A DNA stretch of 64,000 nucleotides from Tubulanus polymorphus (Eukaryota > Nemertea > Palaeonemertea > Tubulaniformes > Tubulanidae). The stretch spans positions 18,607,110 through 18,671,109 of the forward strand of contig NC_134030.1 of the NCBI RefSeq assembly GCF_964204645.1, given 5' to 3'. The notes beneath the pieces were generated by a model. It did not search any database. It was not told where the DNA came from and was given only the letters and a program-made list of their open reading frames with translations. The position numbers were made by a program, and so were the translations under genes. Position 1 is the stretch's first letter; each line of letters begins with the position of its first letter. Shown here in pieces: positions 10,461 through 22,149 of this stretch.

Positions 10461-11519
10461 TCTCCTGACAATTCTCAGATCGATATAAACGGCCCTCGAT
10501 AATGAAACGATCAAGAGGGATAGGGTATAGCGAGCAATATAGAAACACCCAGTTTAGAGAGAACAGACAGCTTCATCAGGGTTGATTCTCAAACGAGCGG
10601 ACTGCATCCACACGCGACATTCCCAACATATAGAGATTCATTAACTCAACCGACGAGAAATTCATCTCCATTCATTACTTCAATTCTGCGCGGTGCGCAT
10701 TTCTCAAGGTCGTCGCTGCCCGATTATAGCCGCGATCGCACGAGTATTTTTAACATGGACAAATGATCAGGGTGTGTTGTAGTATTTAAAGACTTTTGAT
10801 CACCTCCCGAGCCATAAGAGCTGTACCGGAAGGGCGATACACTCGATATGGGGTCCTCGGACTCGCGCTCGGCGAGTTGAGAGGGAAAAGAAACATACGT
10901 TAGTAGAACCCGGATGAGCTCGTAGATCGATCTTAATTCCCCCAGACTAGACGTTTAACAAAGTCTTAAGCCGGGCGACTGCCAGCGACTGGTTGCGACT
11001 GCCAGCGACGCCCGTCGCAATGAGTCGCACGTGTTCTTCTTTCTGCGACGCGACGCGACCGTCGCAACCGATCTACGCGCTCTTGCGACTGGGAGCAACT
11101 AGTCGCACACAGTCGCTGACAATCGCGTCGCAACCGACTCACTTGTGACGCAACGCGACAATCGCATCGCGTCGCAAGGTCGGCTTTAGAAATCTAAAAC
11201 CGACATATAGGAATATCACGAGCAGCCGCATTGAAAAAGTTGTTTGGTTTCATCTTGATTTCTCACTGTTTCAGTTCGTCATCATCTCCACCGCCAACGG
11301 CATCCACTTCAGTCGCTGCAGTCAACCGACCGCTAATGAGCGTTCCGTTTCATTTCAGGGCCGACTTTTAACTGGCAATTTCTACTTTCATCATCGAAGT
11401 CAGCGAAATCTTCTATTCGTTATAATTGGTTGAATTGTTCCAACGCGAAAAACCAAGCGGTATTTGTCATCGGATTTCAAGAGCTAAATAGGTCCCTGAA
11501 CTCATGTTCCTTGGGAACA
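10461..11519. other. Interval between the two 47-bp blocks; GCGAC-rich stretch
   Basis: At 10,970-11,185 the sequence is a local patchwork of GCGACTGCCAGCGAC / GTCGCAACCGAC words, low-complexity and very CpG-rich. At 11,270-11,280 a pyrimidine-rich tract ends in CAG and is followed by a short Ser/Pro-rich frame ending TAA at about 11,369, which is too weak to call an exon. Confidence 0.4.
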
Positions 11520-12300
11520 GTCAAAACCTACTTTTGTTCTATAACCAATCTAACAACTTAAGACCAGTCTAAGCTCATTTTGGTTCTATAACCAATCTAA
11601 CAACTTAAGATCTGTCTTAGCTCATTTTGGTTCTATAACCGATCTAACAACTTAAGACCAGTCTAAGCTCATTTTGGTTCTATAACCAATCTAACAACTT
11701 AAGATCAGTCTAAGCTCATTTTGGTTCTATAACCAATCTAACAACTTAAGATCAGTCTAAGCTCATTTTGGTTCTTTAACCAATCTAACAACTTAAGACC
11801 AGTCTAAGCTCATTTTGGTTCTATAACCAATCTAACAACTTAAGATCAGTCTAAGCTCATTTTGGTTCTTTAACCAATCTAACAACTTAAGACCAGTCTA
11901 AGCTCATTTTGGTTATATAGCCGATCTAACAACTTAAGATCAGTCAAAGCTCATTTTGGTTATATAGCCGATCTAACAACTTAAGACTGGCCTCAAGCTC
12001 ATTTCGGTTCTTAAGTTCTATAGCCAATCTAGCAAGATCTAACATCTTAGAAAATAAGCTCATTTCAGTTCAATAACTAATCTTATGACTTCAGACTGCA
12101 GTAAAAGCTAATGTTGGTTCAATAACCATCTAAAAACTTAACACCACGCAGTTCGAGCTCGGTTTGGTTTCGTAACCATTTCTAACGCCCTCAAAAACTC
12201 ATATCTTAGTTCTATAACTAATCTTAGGTTCAATAGTTATTCTAACAACGCGAGACCTGTCTGAGCTTTCAGATTCGATAACTGATCTGACAAATTAAGA
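11520..12300. repeat. 47-bp minisatellite, second block
   Basis: About ten well-conserved 47-bp units (CAACTTAAGACCAGTCTAAG core, alternating ACCAGTC and ATCAGTC) to about 12,000, then increasingly degenerate units to 12,300. Confidence 0.85.
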
Positions 12301-12739
12301 CTGCTACCAGGATTTGATGCCAATTCGGCAAGTCACAACCGTGAAACTCTTATTACACCTCAATCCTCTCACGATCACTAGACCGAAAAAAAACAACTTA
12401 CCACCTGATCGTAACACGGTTCCAGCAACCTATACATTTTTACGACACGCGGTGAAAAAACGTTTATCCTATAAGACGGATTTCACGCGAGACCGAGATG
12501 AATTTATTTCGCGCTCGACCGCGTATCTTACGCGGCGCCGGTGAATATTAGTCCTAACAGTGATCGACGCGCCGAAAAAGGTCGTACGAAAAAACTAATA
12601 TCCGTAAACCGGGAACGCCGGCAGTGAGCGCGCGCGCTAAGAAATCTGTAATCCGATGAGGAAGTAAATAGGGATATCCGCGCAACACTTTGTCGCGTAT
12701 ATATCAAATCCGGGATCGAAACCGAAACCGGTGTTTAGT

Positions 12740-13130
12740 GTTAACTTCGTTCGAATTAGCCAAATACTCCCGCATCGAAATTGAATTGCGTATCTTTTAG
12801 TCCGTAACCGGCAAATATTGTTATCTTAGTTCGAGTGGAAATGTTTCGAAACTTAGATCAGTAATTAGTCCGAAACCAGCAAATATTGTTATCTTAGTCC
12901 AAGTGGTAATGTTCCTAAACTTAGATCAGTAACTAGTCCAAAACCAGCAAATATTGTTATCTTAGTCTGAGTAGAAATGTACCGAAATTTAGATCAGCAA
13001 TTTGTCCGTAACCGGAAAATATCTTTATCCCGATTTTTGTATAAAGGTATTACGAAGTTTTGCTTGAATATGACGAAGAAGTCCGAAACTGGTATATACT
13101 GTTATCCTGATTCGGGAATATTCGGATAAT
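12740..13130. repeat. Short tandem repeat of about 70 bp, 4-5 units
   Basis: The repeated block AAACCAGCAAATATTGTTAT + CTTAGTC + GTAATGTTCCTAAACTTAGA + TCAGTAACTAGTCC recurs at about 12,800, 12,875 and 12,945 and decays to both sides. Confidence 0.7.
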
Positions 13131-13769
13131 CCAAAAACCAGCGATTATCGAAATAGATAATACGGGAAATCCGGAAACGAGTCCGACTGCAAAGTTCTTC
13201 GAAACGAAAGCTTGAATTCGCACCCGCTATATTTAGAAAATTTTCACAAAAGAAATCAAAGGCGTATTCCTTGAATCCCTGTAGGATTGCTCTTGAATTC
13301 GATCGCGTTGATCACAATTGAAGCGCATTTTCTTCGGTCAAAATATCACTTTTGACTGGCGACTAAAATATGACCTCTACATATCCTCTTTGAAATGAGC
13401 ATCACCGTTTTTACTCCTGACAAAAAAAATCACGATTTTGGGGCTACGCGACGTGCGTACCCTCGGTTTTTAAGAGCGAGCTCTGCGACCGACGGTGGAC
13501 GACGACTCAATCATGATCGATCAGAGCACCGCGCGCTCGCGTCGTGCGGAATTGACAAGCGATTTACGAGGCTACGCGTCGACTACTACCGAGTCTGAGT
13601 AAGAGCGGAGAGAGTCGCGGAGAGAGTCGCGGAGAGAGGAGCCGAGATTCGAGGAGATTAATTAAACGACAGAACGCGCGACAAACCGGTTATAAACATT
13701 GACGTAACGGTTCAATCATGAAACACTCATTGAACCGACGACGGTCACCGACAGCTACACCCTTAACCA

Positions 13770-14330
13770 CTACCAAAAATTAACCCTTTCATTCATTATT
13801 TAACTCTTCCATTGATTGTTAACTCATTCGTTGATTGTAAACCCGTTCATTGATTGTAAACTCATTCATTGAGCGTTAACTCTTTCAATGATTGTTACTT
13901 TATACTGATTGTTAACTCTTCTATTGATTGTTAACTCATTCATTTAGGCCTACTGTGAACTCTCTCGTTGATCGTTAATTTATTTGTTGATTGTTAATTC
14001 TTTCGTCGGTTGTAAACTCATTCATTGATGGTTAACTGTTTCATTGATTGTGAACCGTTTACAGATTGTTGACTCGGTCACTGATTGTTAACTCGTTGAT
14101 TGTTTAACTCATTGATTGTTTAACTCATTGATTGTTTAACTCATTGATTGTTTAACTCATTGATTGTTTAACTCATTGATTTTTCAACTCATTGATCGAT
14201 TGTTTAACTCGTTCACTGATTCTTAACTCATTAATTGACTGTTAACTGTTTCATTAATTGTTAACTCGTTTACTGATGGTTTAACTCGTTCACTGATTGT
14301 CTAACTCTCCGATTGATTATAAACTTTAAT
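13770..14330. repeat. Simple AT-rich repeat, 16-24 bp units
   Basis: Built on AACTCATTGATTGTTT. Six near-identical 16-bp units at 14,090-14,185 are surrounded by degenerate 18-24 bp forms such as TTAACTCGTTCACTGATTGT. Confidence 0.85.
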
Positions 14331-14929
14331 TAAACCTGCCATGCCACTTGCACAATACCGACTTAAGTCCAGATGGTCGCGAATCAACCAATTTTTAAGT
14401 TGATAGATCAGCTATAGAACAAAGATAGTCCTGGACTTAAGTCTTGATTAAGCCTAGACTTAAGACGAACTTCAGCCAGCCGAACCGATATCGCGGCCTA
14501 CGGACCAAACACTGGCAACGGTATTAGGACGCCGGCTGCGGCGAGTGAGTGAAGCAATCGGTTTAATTAATGTCGCCACAAATCAAGCTAAATTGGCAGC
14601 GGCGTCGACAGGCGAGCGCCGACCAGCATCAACGCACTGCGCGTAATTCGGTAAACAAATATTTGGCTAAGCTCCGCGGCTCGAAGATTTGTAGCCGGAC
14701 GGGGGCGGGATGGCGGAGAACGGCGTAAATCAGCTCGGCCAACATGCAGCTAGAAAAACATCGAAATGAGAAATCATTTTTTTTTTCATTCGCCCACCAT
14801 TGGGTAACCCGGAACAACCCGCAGCGCCATCTAGCAATGAAAAAAACAGTATTGCTTAGAATGCAATCGAAACTACACTAGCTCTAGTTACATTTTGAGA
14901 CAGTTTTTCATTATTATTGTGGGGTTCTC

Positions 14930-15260
14930 TCTACATTGCATATCGGAGTTTCTTGTTTTACATCGCATATCGGTGTTTCTTGTTTTACATCGCATATCGG
15001 TGTTTCTTGTTTTACATTGCATAACGGCGTCTCTTATATTACATCGCGTATCGGTGTTTATTGTTTTACATCGCATATCGGCGTTTCTTATTTTACATCG
15101 CGTATCGGTGTTTCTTGTTTTACATCGCGTATCAGTGTTTCTTGTTTTACATCGCGTATCGGTGTTTCTTGTTTTACATCGCGTATCGGTGTTTCTTGTT
15201 TTACATCGCGTATCGGTGTTTCTTGTTTTACATTGCGAATCGGTGTTGCTTGTTTTAGGG
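14930..15260. repeat. 27-bp minisatellite, about 12 units
   Basis: Unit TATCGGTGTTTCTTGTTTTA + CATCGCG, nearly perfect from 15,100 to 15,240. The 27-bp period keeps several frames open on both strands (14,895-15,359 and others). Those frames are repeat artefacts. Confidence 0.9.
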
Positions 15261-15780
15261 TATAATCTTAATTCACTGGTCGTAAAGCGTCAACTGCCGA
15301 ACCCGACCAAAGGGAGCCCAGCCTGGCTTCCTCTCAAGACTAACCTCATACGGTGTTAGCCCGCTACAGGTCGGAATCTTACGTTACGCTTATGTTAGGC
15401 TCATGCGAAGGCTGCGGCTAGATTTCAGCCCGGTCTCGTTTCATAAATCATAATCGAATTACGCGAACATCCGACCGAATTTTTAAGATATCTGCCGCGA
15501 GCAGCCAGTCGTCTTAATCGAGCCGTCAAAAAGTTTCGCGGTCGTCGAAGCGTGAAAATCCCGGGGACGAACGGCCGTGATTGATGACATTCGAGCCGAG
15601 AGTCTGAAAGAAAAACGTTTAGACGCGAGAGCGTGAGGAATCAATCAATCTATTCACCGACTCTTAGACCTGATTTAATCTAGACCGGTTTCAACTGGCA
15701 CCGAGCGGTTAACGCCACTATTACGAGTCGCTATGATTTACTCCGTGGGTGTAAGTTACTACTAGTCTTTGAGCTACGAT
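15261..15780. other. Non-coding interval, nothing recognised
   Basis: CpG-containing, no repeats, no gene-like frame, no RNA fold that I can defend. Confidence 0.4.
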
Positions 15781-15784
15781 ACCG

Positions 15785-16090
15785 GGCCCGGCAGGGTTCA
15801 ATTCAAAACCGGTCTACAAAACAAGCCACATAAGGGTTTAAGTTAAAACTGGTACATAAAACCAGCCCCTGCAGGGTTTAAGTTAAAACTGGTACATAAA
15901 ACCAGCCCCTGCAGGGTTTAAGTTAAAACTGGTGCATAAAACCAGCCCCTGCAGGGTTTAAGTTAAAACTGGTGCATAAAACCAGCCCCGGCGGGGTTCA
16001 AAGTTAAAACTGGTACATAAAACTGGCCGCTGAAGGGTTCCAGCTAAACTTAGTTCGTAAAACCAGCCACAGCAGGCTTTAAGTTAAACA
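15785..16090. repeat. 40-bp minisatellite with CCCTGCAGGG palindrome
   Basis: About seven units of AGTTAAAACTGGTACATAAA + ACCAGCCCCTGCAGGGTTTA. Each unit has a PstI-like CCCTGCAGGG palindrome plus an ACTGGT...ACCAG inverted pair. It is a relative of the 40-bp array at 22,150-22,800. Confidence 0.85.
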
Positions 16091-16378
16091 GGTTTAGCTT
16101 TGACCCGATGGACTGATTGATTTCATTTCAATTGAGTCAACCCATACAAAAGTCAATAACAATCTATAAAACCGAACGCTAGGGCTTGAAGTAGGCCTAA
16201 AAGGTGGCGCGCGCCTTACGATCTTAACCAACACTGCGGTTAAAGTCAAAAGATCAGCAAAAAAACAAAAACACAAAACAAGACGGACTTCCTTCTCGGC
16301 CCCAACGAGCGCGATTATACGAGCGATATCGAAATTGATACCATCCCGGTTATTTTTCGGGGGAAATCTTCAGACACC

Positions 16379-16393
16379 GGGGGGGGGGGGGGG
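16379..16393 (+). repeat. Poly-G run
   Basis: About 14-15 consecutive G residues after CACC. It is a likely sequencing or assembly weak point and a possible G-quadruplex. Confidence 0.8.
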
Positions 16394-16726
16394 TTAGCGT
16401 CAACGATCTTTTCATAACAGCATCGGTCGCGCGCGCAATCAATCGACACCGGGAGTAACCCGAACCGGATCGCGATGAGGTGTTTGTTCTTCTCGTTTGT
16501 CATGTCGAGTCGAGTCGTCCCTCTCTGCAAAAATATCCCGATATATGATATACGCAGGTTTAGCTTTAATCCCCCTCCTTGTCGTGTGTTGTTGTCGTAC
16601 TTCGCGACAAAGATCTCCATTCAGAGCTCGCGATGAATTTTTCGTGCCCATTTTTGTCATCGAACGCGAAAGTCGATGAAAGCCTTAGCGGCTTAAGACA
16701 TCCATTCTGCTTGGACTGGTTTTTAG

Positions 16727-17210
16727 TTAAAACCATTAGCGCTCAAGCCGCCCGTATCCTCCCTGCCTATTACTCCTCAAGCCGCCCGAATCCGCCCCAA
16801 TACTTATTTCGTATGCTGCACGTAAACGGCTAAAGTGGGATTCGAACCCAATAGCTTATGATTAACCACACACCTAAGTCCTCGAAATATCGAACAGAAA
16901 TCAACATCTTTCCATTTCAATTTCTAGAGTATTTCGAGTTTGAACATGACACAACTGAGCGCACTTCAAATCCAAATAATTTTGGATGAATTTTGGGGAC
17001 CAAAAGGACACGATTTTGGTGGCCGACCTCATCAAATCTTACATCGAATAAAAGCCTAGACTATTTACTACAAAATAACACTAACTTGTAATGCATGGAA
17101 ATAAACAGCGAATGAGCTATTCGGTATCGTGATGAACTTACATTTAACTTTGATTTTTCTGAGGAGTAATTGACACTACATAGTGCAATTCCTGAGCGCT
17201 AATGGGTTAA
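16727..17210. mobile_element. MITE, TTAA-flanked family 2, second copy
   Basis: Flanked by TTAA at 16,727-16,730 and 17,207-17,210, with termini AACCATTAGCGCTCAAG and CTGAGCGCTAATGGG. It aligns along its length with 5,833-6,321. A GGGATTCGAACCC B-box-like word at about 16,838 is degenerate in the other copy. Confidence 0.75.
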
Positions 17211-17773
17211 AGACCGGTCTCTACTTCAGGTATCAATCTACGTAACGCAAGGGCTGATTTTATATAAATCAGTTCTCACCGAAATCTAGCAGGTTCTGTG
17301 GAACCGTTTTGATTTTTAACTTGCTCTTAGCTCCTGCAGGGAACCAGTTCTAACTTAAACCCATGGTTCCCACAGTTATATGAATTCAAATTTCCCAAGT
17401 TTTTCCCAAGTATTTCATGGGTGCTTTTTCAATTCTCCCAAATGGAAATGAACACACACCATCATGCTACAGTCAACATTTAAGCGGTGACTGGTTGATA
17501 AAGGTGATTTTCAAGGGAAATCGCTGAAGAAAGTCGCCCTTGGCAAATGCGATACGCAAAATGTAATTGAATTTCCCAAATATTTCCCTGATTTGAGGAA
17601 AATTTCTCAAATTCCCAAATATTTCCAAACCGGGAATTATCATTTCAAAATTCCCGAGTTTTCCCCAATTTCCTTGTTCTGTGGGAACCACACAGTGGCC
17701 ATCCTCGCTTGCCAGGGTTTGATTGTCTGCCGCTGAAGCTCACGCCTAAACAAAACCCATGAGCTTTACATTG
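17211..17773. other. Non-coding interval, nothing recognised
   Basis: It contains several TTTCCCAAATATTTCCC words (17,400-17,660) that are weakly repetitive. No gene is seen. Confidence 0.4.
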
Positions 17774-17774
17774 C

Positions 17775-17944
17775 CCAAGATTTCTTGGGCGGACAGGTTA
17801 ACGTTCAGCGCCCACCAGTCTATATATCTAGCCGATCAGACGCAAAGCGAATCTGCCGATCGAAAACAACGCATCCGATTGACTTAACGCATGGTCTGGT
17901 GGCCACTGCGTAACATAGCAACTCGTCCACCCAAGAAATCTTGG
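17775..17944. mobile_element. Small MITE-like inverted repeat, 170 bp
   Basis: Left end CCAAGATTTCTTGGGCGGAC; right end GTCCACCCAAGAAATCTTGG, so about 20-bp inverted termini that are themselves palindromic. The inner arms GCGCCCACCAG and CTGGTGGCCACTGCG also pair. No coding capacity. Confidence 0.6.
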
Positions 17945-17976
17945 AGACGACGAAATATCAAAAGTCAAACTCACAT

Positions 17977-18179
17977 TTTTTTTTAAACACCCTCAACCCG
18001 CTAAGCGCCACACAGGGCATTATAAGTGGGTTCGATGTTTCTTTTTCCCAATTGGGGAGAGACCAGAGAAGAACCTTCGACCTAGAAACTCTGTCGCCAC
18101 CAGGGTTTGAACCCACAAACCCTGGATTGACGAGACCAGTGACCGGCGGCCTAAACCACTCGGCCACCTGCGCCTCTCG
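17977..18179 (-). mobile_element. tRNA-derived SINE with perfect target duplication
   Basis: On the minus strand the head starts GAGGCGCAGGTGGCCGAGTG. It carries an A box (TGGCCGAGTGG) and a B box (GGTTCAAACCC) in Ser/Leu-tRNA-like spacing with an extended variable-arm-like region. A unique body follows, and then an A-rich tail (T9 on the plus strand at 17,976-17,984). The element is bracketed by a perfect 15-bp direct repeat, AAGTCAAACTCACAT, at 17,962-17,976 and 18,180-18,194. An intact duplication means a fairly recent insertion by a LINE-type mechanism. Confidence 0.85.
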
Positions 18180-18384
18180 AAGTCAAACTCACATGCAATA
18201 TCAAAATACATACATACACACGTGTCAAATCCTACTTCTAAGAAATATCCGACACCTTGGTTTTATTACAACTTATCAGCCCTCGTGTCAGGAATCAATA
18301 TCAGTTCGGCGGTTTTCAATCTTAGATTCGACCCAACAGCTTACAATGAACGGTTTCTACCTACGACGAGCTGATTCTGTGTCG

Positions 18385-18578
18385 TGATCAATTTGGATTT
18401 TCCCTCGAATTTTCTGAGGAGTAATAGACAATATACATAGTGAAATTCCTGGGCCCAGTTCCACAGTTGTGAGTTCAGATTTGACTCAGAGTTAACTCAT
18501 TGAAAATTAACTAATTTTAACTCAGAGTTAACACTAACTCAGAACTGTGGAACTGGATCCCGAGCGCTAATGGGTTAA
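18385..18578. mobile_element. 3' fragment of TTAA family 2 MITE with a nested insertion
   Basis: TTTTCTGAGGAGTAAT...GTGAAATTCCTG and CGAGCGCTAATGGGTTAA are the two parts of a family-2 right end. They are interrupted at about 18,450-18,561 by an element whose ends are GGCCCAGTTCCACAGTT and AACTGTGGAACTGGATCC. Confidence 0.6.
18450..18561. mobile_element. Nested short inverted-repeat element (AACTGTGGAACTGG termini)
   Basis: About 110 bp with CCAGTTCCACAGTT / AACTGTGGAACTGG inverted ends and repeated GAGTTAAC-type words inside. Similar elements are at 39,827-39,930 and 60,690-60,800. The 38-bp array at 4,200-4,765 is built from the same terminal word. Confidence 0.55.
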
Positions 18579-18830
18579 ACTGAGTATTTGTCAGAAAGAT
18601 GACAATTTGTCTCCGATCGTCCGCGCTGTATCTGTACGTAGATCTCATACGCCGCGCGCGCACGCGGTACACAGACTATCTCGTGATTTCATTTCAAAAA
18701 CTCATCATCCGATCAGAAAAACCAATAATAACTATCCCGGCCCCCGAAACGGAAATTAATAAACGCCGGAAACCGGGAACGGTAACCGACACTCGTCAAA
18801 ACCTGATCCGAACGAAATTAAACCCAAGAC

Positions 18831-19972
18831 AAAAAATACACTCCAAGAAACACTAACAGGGTTCTTACCGGTTGGCCGGTTAATTATATACTCCAAGAAA
18901 CAGTAACAGGGTTCTTACCGGTTGGCCGGTTAATTATATACTCCAAGAAACAGTAACAGGGTTCTTACCGGTTGGCCGGTTAATTATATACTCCAAGAAA
19001 CAGTAACAGGGTTCTTACCGGTTGGCCGGTTAATTATATACTCCAAGAAACAGTAACAGGGTTCTTACCGGTTGGCCGGTTAATTATATACTCCAAGAAA
19101 CACTAACAGGGTTCTTACTGGTTGGCCGGTTAATTATATACTCCAAGAAACAGTAACAGGGTTCTTACTGGTTGGCCGGTTAATTATATACTCCAAGAAA
19201 CAGTAACAGGGTTCTTACTGGTTGGCCGGTTAATTATATACTCCAAGAAACACTAACAGGGTTCTTACCGGTTGGCCGGTTAATTATATACTCCAAGAAA
19301 CACTAACAGGGTTCTTACCGGTTGGCCGGTTAATTATATACTCCAAGAAACAGTAACAGGGTTCTTACCGGTTGGCCGATTAATTATATACTCCAAGAAA
19401 CAGTAACAGGGTTCTTACTGGTTGGCCGGTTAATTATATACTCCAAGAAACACTAACAGGGTTCTTACCGGTTGGCCGATTAATTATATACTCCAAGAAA
19501 CAGTAACAGGGTTCTTACTGGTTGGCCGGTTAATTATATACTCCAAGAAACACTAACAGGGTTCTTACCGGTTGGCCGGTTAATTATATACTCCAAGAAA
19601 CAGTAACAGGGTTCTTACCGGTTGGTCGGTTAATTATATACTCCAAGAAACACTAACAGGGTTCTTACCGGTTGGCCGGTTAATTATATACTCCAAGAAA
19701 CACTAACAGGGTTCTTACCGGTTGGCCGGTTAATTATATACTCCAAGAAACAGTAACAGGGTTCTTACCGGTTGGCCGGTTAATTATATACTCCAAGAAA
19801 CAGTAACAGGGTTCTTACCGGTTGGCCGATTAATTATATACTCCAAGAAACAGTAACAGGGTTCTTACCGGTTGGCCGGTTAATTATATACTCCAAGAAA
19901 CACTAACAGGGTTCTTACTGGTTGGCCGGTTAATTATATACTCCAAGAAACACTAACAGGGTTCTTACCGGT
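18831..19972. repeat. 50-bp satellite, about 23 units
   Basis: Unit CTCCAAGAAACAGTAACAGG + GTTCTTACCGGTTGGCCGGT + TAATTATATA, exactly 50 bp throughout. Only four variable sites occur: CAC/CAG, ACCG/ACTG, CCGGT/CCGAT, and one GGTCGGT. The absence of length variation indicates recent amplification or strong homogenisation. The array ends inside a unit, at TTACCGGT. Confidence 0.95.
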
Positions 19973-20224
19973 AAACCATTTATCTCCATGTTTCAGATTA
20001 ATATTTCAGTTTCATATTTTCGTTGTATTTTAGGGATCATTTCTCGCTGCTAGGTTTAAGAGACCTGCACGATCCAATTTCGAAACTGTCGCGACTTAGA
20101 GCAGATTTTCGCAACGTTGAACCCCGCGAAAACGTTTTGTGAATTTAAGAAGATTAAATTGATTTTTCACCTCGAGTTTTTCGCATTAAACTCTATGAAT
20201 GCCCGATATGAACGTATTATCAGT

Positions 20225-20540
20225 TACTGTTGCTGATAATCAGGGATGGTTGACAGCTCTGTGTGTGTCAAGGGGGGAGGGATGGGTAAGTATTTTCGGA
20301 GACTGTTCAGGATAACCAGGTCAGGGGGCACAGCTAGGTAATTTCAGACACTGTTCCTGGATGACAAGATCGGTGTGTGCCACGGAGCAGTTAACTCTAG
20401 CTTCGGAGACCTTTCCTGACAATCAGGGATGGTTGACAGCTCGGTACTGTGTGTCAGTTCTAAGTATTTTTTCAGAGACCATTCCTGACAATCAGCTATG
20501 GTCGACAGCTCGGCGTGCATCACGCCCGGACAGTCGACCA
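20225..20540. repeat. Irregular tandem repeat, 60-90 bp units
   Basis: Repeated words GACAATCAGGGATGGTTGAC, AGCTCGGTGTGTGTCA and TTTCGGAGACTGTTCCTG appear four to five times with length differences. Confidence 0.65.
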
Positions 20541-20774
20541 TTTTCACATACCGTTCGAGTATGGATGATTATGAAAGCGATATGATCTATGATTGGCCGA
20601 TCAATCTCTTACTTGTCATTTGTTTAATACAAAAACTAATGAAGCAAATCAAACTATAATCAGCAGCAGCAGTAATCGTTGTAATCTGTCGTTGTGTGTA
20701 TGAGACATGTCTCCCTATAATTATCATCTCCTTTACGTACGTATATACTACTATACTCCCAATACCTATCTTCC

Positions 20775-20918
20775 AATTGTCTCTCCCTCTCCCTCTCCCT
20801 CTCCCTCTACCTCCCCTCCCCTCCCCTCTACCTCCCCTCCCCTCCCCTCTACCTCCCCTCCCCTCCCCTCCCCTCCCCTCCCCCTCCCCCTCCCCCTCCC
20901 CCTCCCCCTCCCCCTCAA
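20775..20918. repeat. (CCCTCT)/(CCCCT) pyrimidine microsatellite
   Basis: A pure C/T tract: CCCTCT units, then TACCTCCCCTCCCCTCCCCT blocks, then CCCCTC units. Low complexity, prone to triplex formation and to assembly error. Confidence 0.95.
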
Positions 20919-21284
20919 GTTTTGCTTGGAAATCTGATTTTACAGAAAGCTACTTTCCTTTCTCTCTTGTTATAATTGTGCTCGTTGAAAAATTTTAAAT
21001 TACAGTTTTTGTTTTTTTGGGGGGTTTTTTCTCTCCTTCATAATAGGCCCATAGCCTGTCATGTGAATTCCGTGAAATAGGTTTGAACTTGAACTTGAAA
21101 GTTCTCTCTAACTTACGACCGCTCCCTCCCTCGCAGCCAACAAAATCAACCCCAATCAGTCGCTTGGCGGGTAGACAGTTTGAATGAACCGGAACCGAAA
21201 TGTCCACTTATGTACTCTCGTCACTATCCCCGCCACTCTCTTATGTCAGAAGTCACCTCTAACATGTCCTTTACCATCCTGCCT

Positions 21285-21605
21285 CGGCAGGGATTCGATA
21301 ACGATGGCATCGCTACACTCAGCCACGGCACGAACCCCTGCCACACTAGTCCGGGTGCGGAGGTACATGCGCAGGTTTACCGCGCGAAAACCTGCGGCAA
21401 CAATCAGATTGCTCGTTGCATCGCAGAGGTAACTTTCACGGAAGAACTATAATGGGAAAACCTGGGCTAAAATAAAACAGGATTTCTGATTGGCTGATAA
21501 TGACATCGAAGCCGCGCGTGTAGCTGCGTACTCGGTCTAGTGTGGCAGGGTTTTGTACAGTGGCAATCTCGATGCCATCAGGTTCGAATCCCCGCCGCAG
21601 GGGGA
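21285..21605. repeat. Dispersed element with inverted flanks and a full B box
   Basis: Homologous to 7,860-8,100 over its left 230 bp. CGAACCCCTGCCACACTAGT (21,331) is inverted relative to GGTCTAGTGTGGCAGGGTTT (21,533). At 21,541-21,605 lies a single copy of the unit that forms the arrays at 6,880 and 30,606, here with an exact GGTTCGAATCC B box. This may be the ancestral form of those arrays. Confidence 0.55.
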
Positions 21606-22149
21606 GGATCTGGTCCCTTAAACGCGCTATCCTCGCGACTACGTTCGTGCAAACTACAAACTAATCTAAAACGATCCGGCAATTTAAATTCCGTGTTGCC
21701 GTCAAACGAGCCCCGATCGATCGCGTCGTTTTTGAAAATCTCCCTAAAACCAGGATATCGAGTGGAATGCCGAGCCAGGTCTCACCGGGGGATAGACGGT
21801 AGGTGCGCGAATCAGAGAAATAGTCGCTTTATTTCCGGCGCGTCAATTATACGCCGGGATTTGCGCGCGATCTCGACCGGTACCCGGCGACGCCATCTGG
21901 TGGATTAACGCGGATTAGGCGAGTATCAGCGATCATTATCGAAGTGACCGGTGAGAGAGAGAGAGGATGATTGATGTAGCCGCGTGTTTCAGATAGCGTC
22001 GGGGTCAACTTACGATTAAAGGTCACGCGAACTCATACGTCGCATTTGTTGGTTCGATTTATTTTTGATTTGACGTCCCTTACGAGACCCATCACACCTC
22101 GCGGAGCGAATCAGGGCATTCGATTGGTTGTTTTGAAAAGCCTGCAGAG
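21606..22149. other. Non-coding interval, nothing recognised
   Basis: GC-rich and CpG-rich, with one GACGCCATCTGGTGGATT CTCF-like word at 21,889. The open frames here lack any protein signature. Confidence 0.4.

Noticed and set aside
11270-11370. Possible terminal exon, Ser/Pro-rich, after a CTGTTTCAG acceptor
   Set aside because: The acceptor is acceptable, but there is no partner exon, no domain and no clear coding bias.
14895-15359. 154-codon frame and overlapping frames on both strands
   Set aside because: Translation of the 27-bp minisatellite; open only because 27 is divisible by three.
18831-19972. CRISPR-like regular array
   Set aside because: The units abut with no unique spacers and the genome is eukaryotic; it is a satellite.
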